From Kryptolebias marmoratus (lineage: Eukaryota > Chordata > Actinopteri > Cyprinodontiformes > Rivulidae): a stretch of DNA of 64,000 bases. Positions 40,989 through 52,289 of this stretch are shown in pieces; positions within the stretch are counted from its first letter, which is position 1, and each line of letters opens with the position of its first letter. A program made the position numbers and the translations under genes. The notes below the pieces were generated by a model that did not search any database, had not been told where the DNA came from, and saw nothing but the letters and a program-made list of their open reading frames with translations. The DNA is taken from NCBI RefSeq assembly GCF_001649575.2, contig NC_051430.1:18481744-18545743 (forward strand), in the 5' to 3' direction.

Positions 40989-41894
40989 CTGCCAAATGAA
41001 AAAAAAAAAACATCCTGTCTGGAATATTTCTTATTGATCTGAAAACAGAAATAACACAATCGATGACTGTTGTTACTGAACAGCCTGTTTGACTTTTCAG
41101 TTAGTGCACACTTATTGCTCGCTCTGCAGGCAGCTTTTTGGAACGGGCTGCAGTTACATAAGCCACGTTTTCTGCTTCATTTGAGAGTCATCCTTTCTGT
41201 GATTTGTATCTTTTCTAAATGATTTGTGCTCATAATACTTCTTAGTTTATTCTGATGTACTATAAGGGCAAACAGTGGAGTTGTTAAATAAAACATAGCT
41301 GACTTCCTCTTTAACATTTTTCCCATCAAGTTAATTCTGGTAGGATTTTAAAGTTCCCCTTTTAAAAGCTTAAATCTAAAAAAACCCCTTTTAAATTAAT
41401 GCCTCTGTGTTTTCTTGCCATCTGATATGAGGAAGAGTGTGACTGAAGTTCAGCTGTGTTTTTACTTTGATGACAAAGCATAAAACTCATGGAGGCTACG
41501 AACAAAGCTGTCCCTGGATGGTGAAAAGAAACCCAACCTCTTTTGTCTCACAGTTTATTCTTTAATTATTCAGAAGGGATAATCCACATTAATAAACATG
41601 AATACACCCTGTAAAAGTGCCATATTTAGCTTTTTTCATCTGTGGTCTCTGACAGCTTGTTGGTAAAACACCTAAAAAAGGGAATAAGAGAAAATCAAGT
41701 ACACAAACAGGCAAAAAGCAGTGAGTTAAAAAGAGCTTAGGATTTATAAAGGATATTGTGGAGTCCCAGGATGTCTCAGTTTGCTCACCACATTAAGCTT
41801 CTTTCCCTCGAAAAAACAACAGAACACAAAATATTCTCAGTATGTTTCATAAGGATCACACACACAGGTTTTTGTAATTAATAAAAAGATGAGT

Positions 41895-42090
41895 TTAGAA
41901 AGCTAGTCCTTGACTCATTGCAGATGTAAGAATTACTGATGGTTCTTGGTCATTTTCTTTGAGTAAAAAAACACGATCTTCTGGGTACGTTTGGACATTA
42001 ACATTTGGGTTTTGATTTAGTAAACCATTAACTTGGAGTGTGAACAGAACTGGGTCAAGAATAGAGCCTTGTGGGGTCCCTACAGACAAT
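41895..42090 (-). mobile_element. LINE reverse-transcriptase core fragment
   Basis: The minus-strand frame reads SVGTPQGSILDPVLFTLQVN, then NVNVQTYPEDRVFLLKENDQ, then SAMSQGLAF. These are the PQGS and YADD regions of a LINE reverse transcriptase. YADD is degenerated to YPED, so the copy is inactive. Both ends are lost. Confidence 0.8.
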
Positions 42091-43644
42091 CAGAAGATTT
42101 GATCCCATCAAATCCGACACACTGTTTTCTGTGTTTAGCAGTAAATGTCTTTGTGTTAGTGACAGATCATGCCTTTCTGTCAGGACTGAATGGAAACAAG
42201 TATGTGGTGAAATTTAGATGTTAAAACCACTAACCCACACAAACACACACACCTTTCTCCCCACAAATAACATCCAAATGTCTTTTTATTTTGAGTTTTG
42301 CTTTTTTTCTCGCTTGTCTTTCAGTAATTAAAACTTTATTTTCTGTCTGTGCTTCTTACACATTTGTTAACAGTTAATTTTGGCTCTATTTTCATATTTT
42401 CCATATATTTGTTTTTTCTTTTTGGAACTGTTTTGTATTTTCTTGTCGCTGTTTTTACTTGACCATTGTGTTTCTCCCTTGGTTTGATTTTTGCTGAGTC
42501 ACTCTCAACGTTGCCTTCAAACTGAGGCTCTACCCCACAAACACTTCTGCCCCTGCGATGCGTTTAAAGGTCCTGCTCAAAAACACGTTCATGAAAGAGG
42601 CTCCATCACTCCCAATACTTGCTTTCTTGTTGACCCTGAAGTGGGACAGGCAAAGCAGTTCATCAAATCAGTATTATGATGAGTGATTCTAACAACTATT
42701 AGTATTTTTTTATTTGTAATTTGGTTTTTAACAAACACAAAAGTACTAAGAATATGTAATCCTAAATAAGAATATCCAATTGTTCTGCACATTGTGAACT
42801 TCCCTGAATCATTTCAGCTTTTAACTCTGGTTTTCCAACATATGCGGAGCTGTAAAGGAGAATAAATGCTTTTACAGGCAGCATGTGACATGCTGCGATG
42901 TGGTGTAACAAACAGTAATCAATTGTCCTGGGATCAGGTCGTGAATATAAAACAAAAGAAAGCTTTTGGCTTATCTGATTGTCGGGGAAAAAATGATAAG
43001 AAGGAGCAAAGTGGAGTGGGATTTACTTAGGTAGCAGTCCTCATCTATTAAACCTGGTGACAACTGCTGGTATTAATAATTCAACAGTCGTACTGAAAAG
43101 TTTCAAAAATATTATGCATTATTTATAAGGCTTGCTGAATTCATCAGAGAAATCTTTTAATTAGCGGGCTTTCTTAGGCATTCTGCTTAAATCTGTGGCA
43201 GTCCCACTCCAGCCAATCAGAGAGAGAGCGAGAGGAAAAAAGACTTTTATTGTAGATTTTAAAGCCACAGAAATGTTCTGCTGAGAAGGCCGAGGCTGTG
43301 AAATCAGCCACGCGCTGTAATTGCTATTCAGGAGGCGTCTCAATGTCACTGCTGTGGCACAGGATAATGTTACTAAAGATCTTTCACTCGTTATGAAAAA
43401 ATAATGATTAGTTCATTAAGCTCCATTTAAACCTTTTGTCTTTGCTGCTGGTTGTGTGTCTGACACAGCTGTTTTTTGGTCTTCAGCCTGCTGTCGGTGT
43501 CACAAACAAATCACAATGAGTCCCTCACGCCTGTGATTATCTGCCTGTTTTCTTCATTAATGTGTGAGTGGTGGGAATCTTTCTCCTAATAAACATTGAA
43601 TGTTCTGTTGTGATGTGCTTAATTTATTAACAACTCAAATTTCA

Positions 43645-44790
43645 CATTCATATGCATACACTGTTGCAATCAGAAGTTTACATCCACTCATCATGGGTAA
43701 GACTGTCGTATTAATTTGAGGCTTTTATTGATTTATTAGATAATTATATAACATATAAGGTAAATGATTTATAAAAATAATTTTAAGTACATTGTGGACT
43801 TTCTCTTTTTCACAAGGCTTGAAACTATTCTTACACTTCACTAATAATAAGTTGAATGTCCCTTAGCATGTTGCACCTCAGCCACACACTTTTTGTGTCC
43901 ATCAACAAGCTTTTGTCATAACTCTGGCTAGATATTTGACCAATCTTCTCGGTAGAGTTCATTTAAATTGGTTTGTTTCCTGGCATGAACCCAGCTTTCA
44001 AGCACTGTTCACAAATTTTTAATAGGGTTGGGGTCAAAGCTTTGAAAAGAGCATTTCAGAAGTTTAATGTTAGCCTGCTTTATTCTCTCAAAAAACAGTT
44101 CTGATGTGTTTGGATTGTTGTCCTGCTGGAACAATCAAATATGTCCAAGTTTCAATGCTCTACCTGCTGATTTGAGGTGAAGTTTAGGAGTTTGGAAGTA
44201 GTCTTCCTTCTTTAATATTCCACCCACTTTGGTCAGTGCACCACCACAACATGATGCTACCACCACCATGCTCGACAGTTAGTCCAGTGTTCGGAGGTTT
44301 AAAAGCCTCACGATTCATTGTGAACAAACAGCTCAGTCTTTGTCTTGTCTGACCGTAGAACCTTTCTCCAGAAGGCATTTGGATTGTCCATGTGGCCAGC
44401 GGTGAATTTCAGTCAAGCTTGAAGGTGTTGTTTTTAGAGCAGGGGTTTCTTTACGTGTCGGCATCCTCTCAGTTCATGTTGATGTAAACTTCACTGTGGA
44501 CAGTGACACTGGTGTTCCTGAACATCCTAACCAGTTTTGTTTCATCTGAGTAAGTACTGGTCAGTTCAATAAATTCTGCCAAACAAATCCTTTTTGTGCT
44601 GGTGAAGAGACATGGACAGCTGCAGTCAATCATGATCACCAATAAGAAGTTAACGCACCTTGTCGAGTTAAAAAAAACATTCAAAAACCTTTGGTACCAC
44701 TTGTTAAAACATGTATATAAAATTTTGACCACATGAATTTAAACCTGTGTACCCAGTTCTTGTTTAATAAAAAAACTAAACATTGAAGCT
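43645..44790 (-). mobile_element. Tc1/mariner element relic, nearly full length
   Basis: The left end carries a Tc1-type terminal motif (atcagaagtttacatccact). On the minus strand, across several stops and frameshifts, transposase blocks appear: EKGSTVRQDKD, then VEHGGGSIMLWWCTDQSGW, then LFQQDNNPNTSELFFERIKQ, then FDPNPIKNL. The order is that of a Tc1 transposase. Heavily mutated; the right terminal repeat is not clear. Confidence 0.8.
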
Positions 44791-47700
44791 GTTTGTTGTA
44801 AAATCATTTTACTCTGGGAAAAGAATGGTTCAAATAAATTATAATTCCCCAAATAATTGACATTGCAGCTTACGGTGAGCTTCTGACCACACTTCCGACC
44901 ACATCTGTAAATGTCACGAACAAGAGCCGTCCTGTTAGCTCAAAGGAACTAAATTAAGCTTTGTTACTGGCTTTTTAAATAAATGTTAAAAACACAGTAA
45001 ACAACTGAAAACCACAGACATCTTGAAAATGACAAAGATGTGCCACATGCCTTTCACTAGCTGTTTTATGGTCCCTCAGAGCTGATAAAAATGTCTGAAA
45101 GCTCTGCCTTTTTACTTGTGTTTCTACTGACTTTCATCTTTAGAATTTAATGATTATGCATCACAATAAGTGACAACAAAGGCAAAAACAAGCAAGTTGT
45201 TGTGTGTGCAAATATATTTTGTTCAGTGTATGTCTTTTAGAACTAGCATACCTTAAAAAAACATTAATATTATTATAGTATATCTTAAACCTGATTGTGG
45301 CTCTTACTCTGCAGACAGGTAAAGACATCATGCTGTAAAATATTGTCTTTTTCTCTGCTGTGCAGTGACAGTGCACGTATCATAATAAATCACACAGACA
45401 CATTTCACAATAACAAAGCAGCTTGTTCGGGGACAAAAACAAAGAAAATCTGTCATTGTTTGGGTAACTCGGATGAGTTATGTTTGTTTTACCGGGAAGT
45501 ATTATGTCAAAGTGCCATCAGCAGAGTCAATAAGCAGAGGTTGGTTCACAGTAAAGGCTTCTTTATTAGGTCATTGACTGGCCGTTTATTAAAAGTCTAA
45601 CAAAATCTTAAGGATTGTTTTTCATATAATGAAATTTGTTTCTTTAAAAGGAAAATGTGTTGGATTTAGTGACATCTGATGGTAAAGATTTAATTGTAAC
45701 CACCTTCCTACTTAAAACATCTTTATGATTAATTGTAAAAACACTAAACAGTTTCTAACATGTGAAATTTCAAAGAGACCTTGGATATCTATGAATATAA
45801 AGGCCTCCTTCAAAGTGAAGAAAAACCCAATTATAACATAAACAGTTTTCACCTAAAGCTTGTTTTTTTAACCTTAGTTAACATTTCTGAGCAATTTTGT
45901 TTAGATTTATGAAACTAACTTCACAGAAAACAATCCTTTGTGAAATTACTTTAAAATGGCCCTTTGGTTTATTTTATTTAAAAAATTAAATACAGATCAA
46001 TTTTCTTAAAATGCTGTGTCTGTTTTACTTTTTGAAGTGTCTGTACTTTATTGGTCCTATCATTTGTTTTCAGTGATAAATGCAATTATGCTTTATTCGC
46101 TTTGTTCCCTTTTCCGTTTTGAATATTAATGTCCTTATTTACGTTGTACTTGGCTCAGACAACAATCGTTTCAGTAACAAGAGGAAAATATTGACAGATT
46201 AATTATTAATAATAAATGCCGAACAGATTGTGTAAACTAATGAGAATGATGCTTCCTGATGTAAAACCCATGCATTATTTGTTTGCCAGTGTGCACTGCA
46301 TTAACCTTCTACATGGGAGGATTTTTACTCTTTGTTTTTGTTGGTTAAAAAAATACCCTTTTGTTAGTCATTTTGTGTCTGTTCAGGAAATTGCACAATG
46401 TTGAATTGTTCAACAGAGGCAAATAACACAACATATGTTGAAAAGGGCGCTCGTTAAGTTCAGGTGACTATTTACCACTGTGCAAAGTTGACTGGTGCTC
46501 ATTAACTTAAAGTGTTTAAATATCAGTTTATGATGGCGTCTGTTGGATGTAGATGAATAAATAAAACCTCTGGATTTTGAAGAAGCTGTTGAGTGACAGC
46601 TCAATCGTGTTGCCACTGTTCATTTTAAATGTGCCCAGGAGAACTGACCCACTTCATGGCACAATTTGTCTCGCTGACATCCCCTGTCACTTGTGTTTTT
46701 TTTCTGCCGCTGTCACCATAAATAAGTTCAGATGACCTAAAAAAGAAAGGAAGGAAGGAAAGATGACTTCTGCCTTTTCATCTGATCTAACGCAGTAGAA
46801 TCAATAAGGATCAACAGGGTTTGACAATGTTGGTTTGACAATTCATTCCTGCTGAATACCTTAACACTGACCTGATCAGACTCTGAATAAGCTGATGGTA
46901 AAACTCACACTGAATCTGCAAAGGCTCTGTTGGTGTGAATGTTAATGGCTTTAAGAATCTCCATGAAGAATATAGGCTGAGATTGATGCTAATGTTGACG
47001 CACCGTCTCAAGCGTAGGAGTCCTAATTTGCAAATTTATCAATACAAACATGTTTATTGTTTACATGTTAGCCTGCAGGCGAGCTTTCTGCAGCAAATTT
47101 TAATGGGATTATGCTAGCTAACTTGCTAATTAGCCAGGTATCACACATTGTAAACACGTCGACATGTCTCCATTGGTTATACGCTCCCATGTGCCACGGT
47201 TTCTAACAAGCTGCTGGAGTCCAATCTTACAATGAAACACTGTAATGAGGGCAACGAGAAGTGGATGTCTGAGGAATAAACAAAGTATACTTAAAGATCA
47301 GGAACCACATTTAAGATACAGGCCCAGAAAATTGATTTGAAAAGAAAAAAATACAACTGAATTATACAGGGTGTAAATGTAAGCAGACCTGAAAAAGCCA
47401 CATTAACCTTCATCCTAATTCAGTTCCCAGCCATATGAAAAAAAACCAGACTGAATATACTGAAATGTCTGCATGACCTCATTAGGTTACCTTGGTATTT
47501 TTGTCACAAAGAGACGAGAAGAAGAGGAAAATGTCTTTCTTGGTACACAGAGGATATTCTGTGAAATAAAACATAGAATTTGACAACAATGCATACCAAC
47601 ACCTGCAACATCTATCCCATCTTTGTTCTGCGAAATCCAATGAAACTCTTTGCGGGAAGTTCCTTTGACTAAGAAGCAGCACTGCTGCTTTCTTATGACT

Positions 47701-48129
47701 CCCCTCAGGATTTGAAAATCAAAACATCCTCTCCACAAGAGAAGTCATTATTTGGAAAGTGATCACTTCTGTGTGGAGCAGTTCAAGCACATTAAGAGAG
47801 AGATGAGTTCTGCACATCATCATCTCAGACTCTCCATTGAGCTCAGTCGCAGGATTTTTTTGTTTGAAGACATTATGTATATGTATATATATATATATTT
47901 TTTTTTTTTTTAACAAAAAGGTATCAAAAATGGTCTACACATAAAAGCTAAATACTGGAATTTGGGTTAAGATGTTCCATGAATCTTTCACCCACAGACC
48001 TCAGAAACAGTTTATTTTCTTACTGTAGACATCATGTTTATTAGTTCCACCCTTCAGAAATTTTATTTGCCAGTAAAAATTCTGTGGCTGGTGATAAACA
48101 AAAAATATTGATTAAGGGTCCATCTTTTT

Positions 48130-48720
48130 TTTTTTGAAGAAATCTGTATTACTCACTGTCTTTCATGCCAGAGTTTTAAACTAAGATCATCTCATCTTGA
48201 AAAGTGATGGATTTTTAGCCATTTTTTTAATTTTCTAAGGCTGATTAGGTTTGGCAGCCATATTGAATTCTGTTTGCTCCAAAGATTAATCAGCTGTAGA
48301 TACACATCCAGTGATTACCTTCTTATAGTTTCATTGAAATTTGTTCAATGATTTATGAGATTTTTTGCTAACAGACAGAGTTGAATCCAACAGTTATTGG
48401 CAAAGTTTAAACAAAGGCTTTATGCGATCTGTTTGTGCTCATTATATGCATTTAGGAGGACTCCTAGCTCAAGCTCTGTAAAATTGATAGTCATGTTTGT
48501 GTTTGCTAAAGTCACTTAGTTGTGGTGGCCATCTTGAACTGGGTTGACCTCAAAAGTTAGTGAGTTGTGGATGGACATCTAGTGATTACTTTCTGAGAGT
48601 TTTGTTAAATTCTGTTCAGTGGTTTATGGGATGTTTTGCTAACAGACACAAGAGCACACATACACACACAGGCCATTACATCATTGCCCACTGCCAAAAG
48701 GCAGGCAGTAATGATCTGGA
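48130..48720 (+). repeat. Interspersed repeat family C, two tandem diverged units
   Basis: Unit 1 (about 48130-48390) has ttggcagccatattgaattc, then ccagtgattaccttcttata, then tttgctaacagacagag. Unit 2 (about 48440-48720) has ttgtggtggccatcttgaac, then ctagtgattactttctgaga, then tgttttgctaacagacac. The parallel order shows an old tandem duplication or two adjacent insertions. Confidence 0.65.
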
Positions 48721-49839
48721 AGCCCCATGAACTCACGCTACAAACCATTTCTTGAAAAGAAAAAATGGTCATATCTCAATTTGAAGGAAAGCCAGCTGAT
48801 GCTGTGGTCTGGGGTTTTAATAGCAGCAGGAGGTGAGCTCTGTTTAGAGGAAGACTGGTTAATGCATGCAGATCCTAAACAGTCAAAAAGAAAACTGGAA
48901 AAAAAGTCATTAAATAAAAAAACAAAAACAAAAAAGCCCCTGTTCAATGGAGTGTACTGTAGCATCTAAACCTCTAAAGCTTTTATCTGCATATGAATAC
49001 TTGGCAAAGTAGAGCCATTACCATTTGAATGAGCTGAAATGGAGAATCTAAGTAAACAAAAATGCTCAGACACTCTGGACTTTTACTTCTTTTAAAACAA
49101 ATAAATAAAATAAAATAGGAATGTCAGTGTTTTGTTAGACCAATATTCCATTTATGCAAAACGTGCTGCTCATGCTGCAAGATGTCCTTCTGCTTCATTT
49201 CATCTAAAGACACCAAGGCTTTGTCTGAAATGCTTTTCGATGGTTTATGGGCTGATTTCATGACACACTTCAACAATGAATCAGTTTTGCCTGAGAACTG
49301 TGCAGATGAATGCAAATCAAAGAAACCACAAAAGAAAGCAAATCTCCACCAGTGCCATAGAGCTGATGAAGGAGATATGTGCTTCGAGATTTTGTTTTAT
49401 CAAAACTGAAAACGTGCTTCATGCAGTTCAGCAGCTGCATTGAAAGTAAGTAAGCGCGTATGCTTTCAGACAGATAAACCAGAAAGTGGCACAGGAAAAA
49501 ACAAGCAGCGGTAAACCAGCAAGTCCACAAACAGCTCTCAGTCATTTCACATGGGTTTGTTATTTACAGACAGATGCAAATCTTTAGGCACAATTTCTGA
49601 CACATTGCATACATAATTTATTCGTGGCAGCTGACTTGGACAAAAAAAAAAAGAATCTGATAAATAAAAGTAATTTAATATTTTTGGTAAATATTACTGC
49701 ATCAGAATACTTCCTGGTTTTTATCATTTAGTTTTCGTTTATCCGTTCTTCATTTGAAATGCTTTTAATTCTGTGAGATTATTTTGCTGTCTTGCATGAA
49801 GTCTGTCTGTAAAATCTTCAACTTGAACCTCAGCAAATC

Positions 49840-50050
49840 TTTAAAGGGATAATTCTGATGTTTTTGAAGTGGAGTTCTGTGGAAAGCTTATGAATAATTT
49901 ATCTTACCTAAGATCGTTGTCCTGTTGTATAGAAACCATTTTTTTAATATTCAGCTTTTGGGATGTTTTCCACTAGAACCTCCTCACTTGTAGTTGATCT
50001 CATTCTTCATCTGAAAAGTGAAGTCTTCTCTTTTTCAGTGGCAAAAACTG
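49840..50050 (+). repeat. Interspersed repeat family A, copy 3
   Basis: Reads tttaaagggataattctgat, then tgaagtggagttctgtggaa, then atttatcttacctaagatcg. Same order of motifs as copies 1 and 2, with a variable 3' half. Confidence 0.7.
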
Positions 50051-51876
50051 AAACTAAAAGTGGTGTTTTAGTCCTGTGGCTCACATTTGGGGTTCTTTGA
50101 CTAAAATTCCTTTGATTTCTAAAGATATCTTTGGTCGCCAAGGACAAAAATCCAAGGTTTATTTCTCATATGCAGCTGCCTTAATCGGGTGTTCGTTTGC
50201 AAATTTCTGATGCTGAATTTTGTGGTGTGGATGCAGAAAAGGTGCTGACACCGAACGGGTATCAATGAAGTCCTGCCGAGTTTATGAAGCTTTTAAATTT
50301 GCATAACTTAGCCTTTTCTTTACTGTTTATTACTGCAGTGTGTGTGATGAATACAAGCGCCAGTGGATTTCACAGACCACCACAAGATTTACTTCCATAA
50401 TGAAGAAGAGGCAGACCTGAAGGGGCTCAATTGCTAATTTAGCTCATCGTCTGGCACAAATAAATGCCTTTACACTGCACAACATGATTTAGATAGTGAC
50501 CCACCTCCGCCTTCGCTGCCCGTTCAGCCTCACAATCACCTCCTCTCTCCTGAGTCTGGCCATTAATTTACTTCCCCCTGGGCTGTACTGTCTATAGTTA
50601 TTGATCACACAGTGCTTCTAGTGCTAATTTAATGCCCATAATAAGTTCTGTCATGGAAGAAGCAGGAAGGGAGTATTGATCAACTTACAGTTGTGCTGAG
50701 AGCGCCACAGCAGCTCTCTATGACAAGGGAGTAATTATCTTCCAAAACCTCTTAGAGCCTCAGCTCTGATGTCCTCTGCCTGAAGTGTTTTTTGCAGCTC
50801 AGTGTCTTAACCACACAAAGACATCAGAAGCTTGCAGTCATTTGTCTCGTTGTGTGTGTGCCGATGAAGGCGATAGACGTGTACATGAAAGCATTAGCCT
50901 GATTCTGCACCAAGATATCGCTCTTAGTCCAAAAATACGCCTTAAAGTCTGATTTATTATCAGGTAATGCATTATAAAGACATGGCTTCACAGAAACACA
51001 CTGAGGCTGGAGAATAAAAAACACTGTGTGGATACAGGTCCGTGTCACTACAATACTTTTAATGTTGCATAAAAATATGAACAAAAGAGCTCAAATGAAG
51101 CATTAGACCTGATCTGATTTATCCTCAAGCACAAAGGAACAGCAGGTGAAGAAGTTATGTTTTTGCTCTCATTATAATGCAGAACCTCTTTCTTCAGAAA
51201 CCCATAAAATGATTTATGCTGCTATGCTGCCACCTGGTTGCAAACGTCCAAACAACACAAAAATGTTTTCAACAGAGCTAAATGTCTGCATTCCTGGTAA
51301 ACAAATAAAGACCTCAACACATTATAGAAATAAATAAAACTCAGCCCTAGATTTGGTAAACATTTTGTTTAGAAAACATGCCTGTGTTTTAGCTTGTATG
51401 ATCACTTTTATTAAGCTGTGTTTGTGGCCTATGCCAAAGAGTCAGTTCTTCAACAATTATAGGTTTTTGATCAGGCTTTGTTTTATCTAAAAATCAAATA
51501 GAATTGAACTGATGCAACTATAGTTGCTTTACAACATTTAAAGATGTTATTCTAGGTGTTCTTTTTCCTTTTCCATTTGCAATGTTTTAAATTGTTATTT
51601 GTTTTAATTTATCCTTTCTGCATGGTGCTATGCTCTAAAACGTCCCACTCAGTTCAGGTTTGTTCTCATTAAACTACATAACAATTCTGAATCAAACTAA
51701 AGTTTTGTGTTTTGAAGGAATATTTGAAATGATAGCAGAGAAGTCAGATTTTACCAGCGCAGCAGAATTTGACAATTAAAACAGTTTCTGAACTAAAGCT
51801 GATAAGTTTAGATATATAGAGTTTAAATGAAACACATCAGCACAAATAAAGCAAACTTGGTATATTTTTGAACAAG

Positions 51877-51882
51877 TTTATT
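51877..51882 (-). terminator. Candidate polyadenylation signal of the SLC6 gene
   Basis: AATAAA on the minus strand (TTTATT on plus), 327 bases past the SLC6 stop codon. An alternative AATAAA lies at 51918-51923. The 3' UTR would be about 300-350 bases. Confidence 0.5.
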
Positions 51883-52208
51883 ACATAAGATTTTAAAAGC
51901 ATATGTTCATAACTCAGTTTTATTTTGTTCTTTCAGTCTAGTGACCAAAAGGTATTTAAAAAACAAAACAGTGACCTGTTGTGAATACAGTTTTACATCC
52001 TGCTGCGTTGTTTTACAGTTGATGTATTTTATGACAAAGAAAAGTAATGTAACTTTCTATTGACAAATATTGTGCACAAAACACTGGGAAAATGACAAAA
52101 AAAAAAACCCACAAATATTCAGATCATTTCAAGTTAGATTGTCAATAAAAACATCAGATTTGTTTTAGGACTGTTTGTCTCGCAGACACACACGGTTTGG
52201 CTCCACGC

Positions 52209-52289
52209 TCACACGGCTGAAGTGGATAATTTTCCAGACACTGGGTTGTCATCTAGGTCCAATGTTGGAGTTACAGCTTTTTTAAGTCT
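52209..52289 (-). CDS. SLC6 terminal coding exon (C-terminal tail, PDZ-type end)
   Basis: Too short for a simple ORF scan. The acceptor ggttttaacgctcag precedes AGACTTAAA in phase 0. It encodes [14 protein letters not shown] followed by [12 protein letters not shown] and a TGA stop. RLK at the start of the last exon, directly after the TM12 exon, is the usual SLC6 arrangement. The final TSAV fits the class I PDZ ligand pattern (S/T-x-hydrophobic). Confidence 0.85.
   Translation of the reverse strand, partial: RLKKAVTPTLDLDDNPVSGKLSTSAV

Larger units (their letters stand above)
35501..51870. other. Intergenic stretch between the CpG block and the SLC6 gene
   Basis: 16 kb. It holds an LTR-like copy, two Tc1 relics, a LINE RT fragment and several short repeats (listed separately), plus one minus-strand ORF with the look of a terminal exon. 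I see no other coding region. Many A/T runs. Confidence 0.6.
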
